Assembly: GCA_002311345.1 (NCBI GenBank)
Contig: DCAA01000037.1
Coordinates: forward strand, 1 to 8,721
DNA: 8,721 bases
Reading direction: 5' to 3'
Origin: Planctomycetes bacterium UBA1146
Lineage (GTDB): Bacteria; Planctomycetota; UBA8108; UBA1146
This document shows, in pieces, positions 5,689 through 8,721 of this stretch (positions are counted from its first letter, which is position 1; each line of letters opens with the position of its first letter). The position numbers were made by a program, and so were the translations under genes. A model generated the notes under the pieces. It did not search any database, had not been told where the DNA came from, and saw nothing but the letters and a program-made list of their open reading frames with translations.

Positions 5689-7419
5689 TCAGAGGCAGTC
5701 GTAGGAAACACAATCGAGGTTGTCGACGGTCGGATCCGGACCACAGTTGACCGGCCCCGGGTCTGAAGGCGGAGGCAGGCCGCTAAACAGTGCCCCCAGC
5801 GTGAAGACCGCATCGGCGACGTTCATTGCACCATCGTCGTTGGCATCACATGCATCTATACAGGTGCCCTGTGGGCCACCTGCAAAGAGCGCCCCCAGCG
5901 TGAAGACCGCATCGGCAACGTTGTAGCCCCCATCGCCGTTGCAATCACCGCGCCGGAATGTAGCCTCCAACAGGTAGAGGTAGGCTTTGCCAGCTTCCTC
6001 ATAAAAAATGCCGTTGTTCACAACACTCGCGTACGGATCTCCGACGGCCAGCGTGCCGCTGGAGATCGCCACCGAGTAGCCGAAATCACTGGTCAGCCAT
6101 GGGCTCGAAGGCTCGACTTCGACATGCGGTTGCCATTGACCCGCTTGATTGCGTTTGAAGAGGTGCACAAGACCTGTATCGGCAGGAATCGAGCCTGGAG
6201 CCCCGGGCTCACCGACCGCCAGCAGATCGCCCCGGACCGATACCGACATCCCGAAGAGCTCCAACGGCTTCGGATCCGGGTTGGGGATCTCTCCTGCCAC
6301 CGCTGAAGAGATGGTGAGATCGATTTCCGCCGGAACCCAAAGTGCTCCACCCACCGGACCCTGAGCGCGCTCGTAGAGGTAGACACTACCGGCATCCAGG
6401 GTGTTGTTCGGGTCGTCCGTCATGGCACCGACCGCCAGCACCCCATCAAAGAGGGACAAGGACCAGCCGAACCTATCCCCAACGGTCGGCGACCCGGAGG
6501 GGTTGGGATTGAAGAGCGTTGGCCCCGCGACCCATACACCAAACTGATTGCGCTCGTAGATAGAGACTTCCCCATCCCACGTCGCCTGACCGATCGCAAT
6601 CCTGTCCCCTATGAAACCGGGATCAACATCGTTGACAGAAACTGAAATTCCGAACGTATGGTTAATCTGTCCGGCAGGATTGACGAATGGTCCTACTTCC
6701 TGCCATTCTCCCGTCGCCAGGTTGCGTTCGAATAGCCACGCGACTCCGCCAGCGGCGGTCTGGGGAATTCCATAGGTGCTGGTGGCAGGAGCTCCCACGA
6801 CCAGCAGATTCCCCGAGACAGAGACCGAATAGCCGAATTTGTCGTAATCACCATTCGGGTTCAGTATCTGTCCCGGAAACTGCCCGGCCGCAGCCAAAGC
6901 GATTTCCGCAGGCTTCCATTCCCCCGTATCCCACCGCTCGTACAGATAGACGCAACCAACTCCATTTATGAAATCGTTTGCTCCAACTGCCAGCACGTCT
7001 TCAGAGACCGACACCGAAAATCCGAACTCGGAATGATTAGTAATACCAGGATTGGGGATCTCTCCCGGCACCGATCCGGAGATTGTGGAATCGATGGTCG
7101 CGTCTATCCAATTGCCTGTCGACGAATCCAACTCGTACAGATGGACGGTTTCTTCCCAGGTGCCAGCCAGGGGTCCTGGCGAACCGATCGCCATGACCCC
7201 TCCCGAGATGGAGACCGAGGTGCCAAAGGCATCGTCGGCCTTCGGATCCGGATTCTCGAGCACCTGAGGGGGTGGAAGCGCGATCTGGGCGGTTCCCTGG
7301 ACCTGGAAGGAGAGAAGCGCCACAACGACCAACGAAAGCAGCAGCGACCTGGGGATCAATCCGCAAAACTCGTGTTTCGACATCGATCCAGTACTGGGGA
7401 CTCGACGAGGAGTAGACAT
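5689..7419 (-). CDS. Secreted seven-bladed FG-GAP beta-propeller protein with dockerin
   Basis: The product has 576 residues. An N-region of about 25 residues is followed by the hydrophobic core SLLLSLVVVALLSF, with a probable cut after GTA (residue 44). Seven repeats begin at residues 65, 132, 195, 256, 317, 389 and 446. Each starts FGxS[VL] and continues to a LAVGxP-like strand. The first six are followed by a VYLYER-x-GxW-like strand, as in integrin alpha-type FG-GAP propellers. Seven repeats suit one closed propeller. The dockerin (488-550) has the loops DCNGDGGYNVAD and DANDDGAMNVAD, with all calcium ligands present. The start at 7419 is favoured by AAAGGAG seven bases upstream; an internal ATG at 7383 has no such site. 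The gene sits alone between two hairpins. The inferred role is an extracellular binding or display protein attached through the dockerin; no ligand can be named. Confidence 0.92.
   Translation of the reverse strand: MSTPRRVPSTGSMSKHEFCGLIPRSLLLSLVVVALLSFQVQGTAQIALPPPQVLENPDPKADDAFGTSVSISGGVMAIGSPGPLAGTWEETVHLYELDSSTGNWIDATIDSTISGSVPGEIPNPGITNHSEFGFSVSVSEDVLAVGANDFINGVGCVYLYERWDTGEWKPAEIALAAAGQFPGQILNPNGDYDKFGYSVSVSGNLLVVGAPATSTYGIPQTAAGGVAWLFERNLATGEWQEVGPFVNPAGQINHTFGISVSVNDVDPGFIGDRIAIGQATWDGEVSIYERNQFGVWVAGPTLFNPNPSGSPTVGDRFGWSLSLFDGVLAVGAMTDDPNNTLDAGSVYLYERAQGPVGGALWVPAEIDLTISSAVAGEIPNPDPKPLELFGMSVSVRGDLLAVGEPGAPGSIPADTGLVHLFKRNQAGQWQPHVEVEPSSPWLTSDFGYSVAISSGTLAVGDPYASVVNNGIFYEEAGKAYLYLLEATFRRGDCNGDGGYNVADAVFTLGALFAGGPQGTCIDACDANDDGAMNVADAVFTLGALFSGLPPPSDPGPVNCGPDPTVDNLDCVSYDCL
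5792..5823 (-). repeat. Internal EF-hand repeat, distal copy
   Basis: These 32 bases match 5891..5922 at 31 positions, 99 bases (33 codons) apart and in frame. They encode NVADAVFTLGAL of the second EF-hand of the propeller protein's dockerin. Confidence 0.9.
5891..5922 (-). repeat. Internal EF-hand repeat, proximal copy
   Basis: This is the partner of 5792..5823 and encodes NVADAVFTLGAL of the first EF-hand. The only difference is a single base in the Asn codon. Dockerin halves in the other genes of this window are far less alike at DNA level. Confidence 0.9.
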
Positions 7420-7426
7420 CTCCTGT

Positions 7427-7433
7427 CTCCTTT
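7427..7433 (-). promoter_or_regulatory. Ribosome binding site of propeller gene
   Basis: The minus strand has AAAGGAG ending seven bases before the ATG at 7419. This decides the start against the internal ATG at 7383. Confidence 0.75.
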
Positions 7434-7435
7434 CT

Positions 7436-7472
7436 CGGGTTTCGCAAAATCGTATCGATTTGAGAAAACCCG
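7436..7472 (-). promoter_or_regulatory. Inverted repeat upstream of propeller gene
   Basis: Two 17-base arms (7436-7452 and 7456-7472) flank a three-base loop. Thirteen of 17 positions pair, with a seven-bp outer stem (CGGGTTT), a four-base internal loop and a six-bp inner stem. It ends two bases before the ribosome binding site. It could be an operator or a leader hairpin affecting translation; the sequence does not decide between these. Confidence 0.4.
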
Positions 7473-7616
7473 CCTTGGACTCGACGGGACGTACCTAGGA
7501 CTACTGATCAGGTCTGTGAACAAATCCGGACCGGAAATCTTGACGATGGGTCGCAAGGGGAGGTATGTCGTGGGAGCAACCTGTCTGGGATGCTGAGGAA
7601 ATCAGGTTGAACGAGA

Positions 7617-7656
7617 AACAACCGCTGCGGTGAAGAGTCTCACCGCAGCGGTTGTT
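7617..7656 (-). terminator. Terminator of the A'-B' operon
   Basis: A perfect 17-bp stem (7617-7633 with 7640-7656) has a six-base AGAGTC loop. On the minus strand it is followed by a partly T-rich TCTCGTTC. It lies 64 bases after the B' stop. The loop and inner stem resemble those of the family B terminator at 1533-1568, with a compensating pair change. Confidence 0.85.
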
Positions 7657-7672
7657 ATTGTCAGGTCTCAGA

Positions 7673-7699
7673 GCTTGCGTTCAATTCATCAACGCAAGC
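7673..7699 (-). other. Second hairpin in the 3' region of B'
   Basis: A perfect nine-bp stem (7673-7681 with 7691-7699) has a nine-base loop and sits between the B' stop codon and the terminator. No T-run follows it, so it is more likely a 3' RNA stability or processing structure, or chance. Confidence 0.4.
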
Positions 7700-7720
7700 C
7701 TCCAGGTAAGTTACCCGCTA

Positions 7721-8509
7721 TCAGCAACCCGAACTGGAACAATCCGACGGAGTCTGGCTATCGGTCAGACCACAATCGGGGAACGGTGCCGAGGGTTGCG
7801 GTCCATCGGAAAAGCGATAATTGAAGATGTATACCGCATCGGCTGCATCGACCGAGGAATCGCCATTGGCATTTCGAGCGATCGGACAGGTACTCGCCGG
7901 ACCACCGAGGAACAGTTCGCTGATAATCCAGATTCCGTCAGCAATATTCACCCGCTGGTCGCCATTGGCATCGCCGCGGATGTGCGCGACCACACCCACC
8001 ACGTCGACAGATCCAGAGGTCTGAGTCGGGATGAGGGACTGGCCGCCAACCACCACTACAGTGTCCACAGGAGGGGAGCCAAGGGAGCCGCAGTAAGACA
8101 CCTCGGTGGTGCCCTCGGCGTTACCGGTATAGGTCGCCACGTTGAGTTCGTAACCGCTCCCAGATGGCAAAACAGCGCAGCCGGTGAAACAGATCACGAC
8201 TCCGACGGTGAAGCCTTCGTCATTGACACTCACCTCGTTGAAACCAGGAGGACCACCGTTATTCACGGTCGCCGTGGTGGCGCCGTCTTCGACTGAGGTA
8301 CAGGTGATGAATGCGGTGTCGTTACAGGCTCCATAAGACCAGCCCTGAATATCCGCTCCGGTGCTGTCCATACCCATGGTGATGCTGCCACTACCTCCAA
8401 CGGCGACGGTCCCGTCAGAAATCGTGAGAACATAGTCAGGGTCCTGGCCACTGACGCTCCCGGCCAAGGCGACGAAAAACGCCGCCAAAACCAACTTTCT
8501 GAATGACAT
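7721..8509 (-). CDS. Secreted short cohesin-like/dockerin protein (family B, copy B')
   Basis: The product has 262 residues. Residues 1-21 are a signal peptide (MSFRKLVLAAFF, cut after SVSG). One cohesin-like domain (22-173) is followed directly by a dockerin (about 178-238) and a short Ser/Cys tail ending SSSGC. It is a clear paralogue of the gene at 1617..3305, sharing for instance DEGFTVGVVICFTGCAVL exactly. It lacks that protein's second cohesin-like domain and its cytochrome module. The first EF-hand loop, DANGDQRVNIAD, is intact. The second reads NANGDSSVDAAD, with Asn in place of the first Asp ligand, so calcium binding there may be weaker. The ATG at 8509 has GGAGGG seven bases upstream. 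The frame is open further upstream, but that part overlaps the ribosome binding site. The gene is 47 bases after copy A' and is probably co-transcribed with it. Confidence 0.92.
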   Translation of the reverse strand: MSFRKLVLAAFFVALAGSVSGQDPDYVLTISDGTVAVGGSGSITMGMDSTGADIQGWSYGACNDTAFITCTSVEDGATTATVNNGGPPGFNEVSVNDEGFTVGVVICFTGCAVLPSGSGYELNVATYTGNAEGTTEVSYCGSLGSPPVDTVVVVGGQSLIPTQTSGSVDVVGVVAHIRGDANGDQRVNIADGIWIISELFLGGPASTCPIARNANGDSSVDAADAVYIFNYRFSDGPQPSAPFPDCGLTDSQTPSDCSSSGC

Positions 8510-8516
8510 ATCGAAT

Positions 8517-8522
8517 CCCTCC
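8517..8522 (-). promoter_or_regulatory. Ribosome binding site of B'
   Basis: The minus strand has GGAGGG ending seven bases before the ATG at 8509. It fixes this start against longer in-frame extensions, and matches the start of the paralogue at 3305. Confidence 0.75.
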
Positions 8523-8528
8523 AGGTTT

Positions 8529-8543
8529 TTCAATAACTGCATC
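8529..8543 (-). repeat. 15-base element in the A'-B' spacer, copy 2
   Basis: This is identical to 3324..3338 and lies at the equivalent place, between the A' stop and the B' ribosome binding site. Confidence 0.6.
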
Positions 8544-8556
8544 ACTTGATCAATAA

Positions 8557-8721
8557 CTAGCAATCGGTGTCGTCACTATCGCAGACCGGCAACGTGTCGT
8601 CGTCCGTCGCATCGGGTCCATCGTCGTAAGGTCCCGGTGCCGGTGGTATTTCACCGAACTTGAAGAGCCAGTTGAGCAGGAAAACGGAGTCCGCCATGTT
8701 CAGAACACCATCGTCGTTGGC
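8557..8721 (-). CDS. Dockerin C-terminus of a third family A protein (copy A'), truncated by window edge
   Basis: The last 54 codons and a TAG stop are present. They read ANDDGVLNMADSVFLLNWLF, the latter part of the second EF-hand loop and its helix, then a proline-rich and acidic tail ending in DDTDC. Fifty-one of 54 residues equal the C-terminus of the family A gene at 3352..5202; the changes are Leu to Met, Met to Thr and Asn to Asp. No start is visible. From its position ahead of B' it is the first gene of a second A-B module. Whether it also carries three cohesin-like domains cannot be seen here. Confidence 0.9.
   Translation of the reverse strand, partial: ANDDGVLNMADSVFLLNWLFKFGEIPPAPGPYDDGPDATDDDTLPVCDSDDTDC
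8560..8721 (-). repeat. Duplicated dockerin 3' segment, copy 2
   Basis: This is the partner of 3355..3516, with about 93% identity by hand count, and continues past the window edge. Most base differences are synonymous. Confidence 0.9.

Noticed and set aside
5792..5922. CRISPR-like or mobile-element repeat
   Set aside because: The two repeats are in frame inside a dockerin and 33 codons apart, which is explained by EF-hand duplication. No spacer array, terminal inverted repeat or transposase is present.
7033..7596. Plus-strand open frame of 187 codons overlapping the propeller gene start
   Set aside because: It lies mostly opposite the propeller gene and its leader. No domain or ribosome binding site supports it.
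7652..8296. Plus-strand open frame of 214 codons opposite B'
   Set aside because: It is antisense to the well-supported B' gene. A similar antisense frame opposite B (1944-2498) shows that this comes from the codon pattern of the dockerin and cohesin-like domains.

Overview
The window looks like a stretch of a bacterial chromosome of moderate GC content, most likely from a planctomycete or a relative (inference). The grounds are large secreted proteins built from cohesin-like beta-sandwich domains followed by a C-terminal dockerin with paired EF-hand loops of the form RGD-x-N-x-D...N-x-AD, plus a C-terminal monoheme cytochrome module with a CxxCH motif, a combination common in that phylum. 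No housekeeping gene is present to confirm the assignment. Every supported gene is on the minus strand, so transcription runs from position 8721 towards position 1.

In transcription order the layout is: (1) the 3' end of a large cohesin/dockerin protein, family A (8557..8721, copy A'); (2) a short protein of a second family, B' (7721..8509), which has a signal peptide, one cohesin-like domain and a dockerin, and is followed by a strong hairpin terminator; (3) a stand-alone gene (5689..7419) for a secreted seven-bladed FG-GAP beta-propeller with a dockerin, with its own hairpin downstream; (4) a complete family A gene (3352..5202), with three cohesin-like domains and a dockerin; (5) a complete family B gene (1617..3305), which has an extra cohesin-like domain and a C-terminal monoheme cytochrome c, and ends in a classic intrinsic terminator; (6) the 5' part of a third family A gene (1..1027, copy A'') running off the left edge. 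The window therefore holds a duplicated two-gene module, A then B, with a third copy beginning and the beta-propeller gene between two modules.

All complete products have an N-terminal signal peptide and a dockerin, and none carries a recognisable catalytic domain apart from the heme-binding module. Cohesins and dockerins are the two halves of the cellulosome-type interaction, so the reasonable inference is a calcium-dependent extracellular or cell-surface assembly. In it the A and B proteins would be scaffold or adhesion units, the propeller a display domain, and one B copy would add a redox centre. Binding between these proteins cannot be shown from sequence alone.

Non-coding DNA is limited to the A/B spacers (about 50 bases) and three longer gaps (1028..1616, 5203..5688 and 7420..7720). 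These hold hairpin terminators, a conserved upstream block shared by two A genes, and an inverted repeat just ahead of the propeller gene. No tRNA, rRNA, insertion sequence or CRISPR array was seen.
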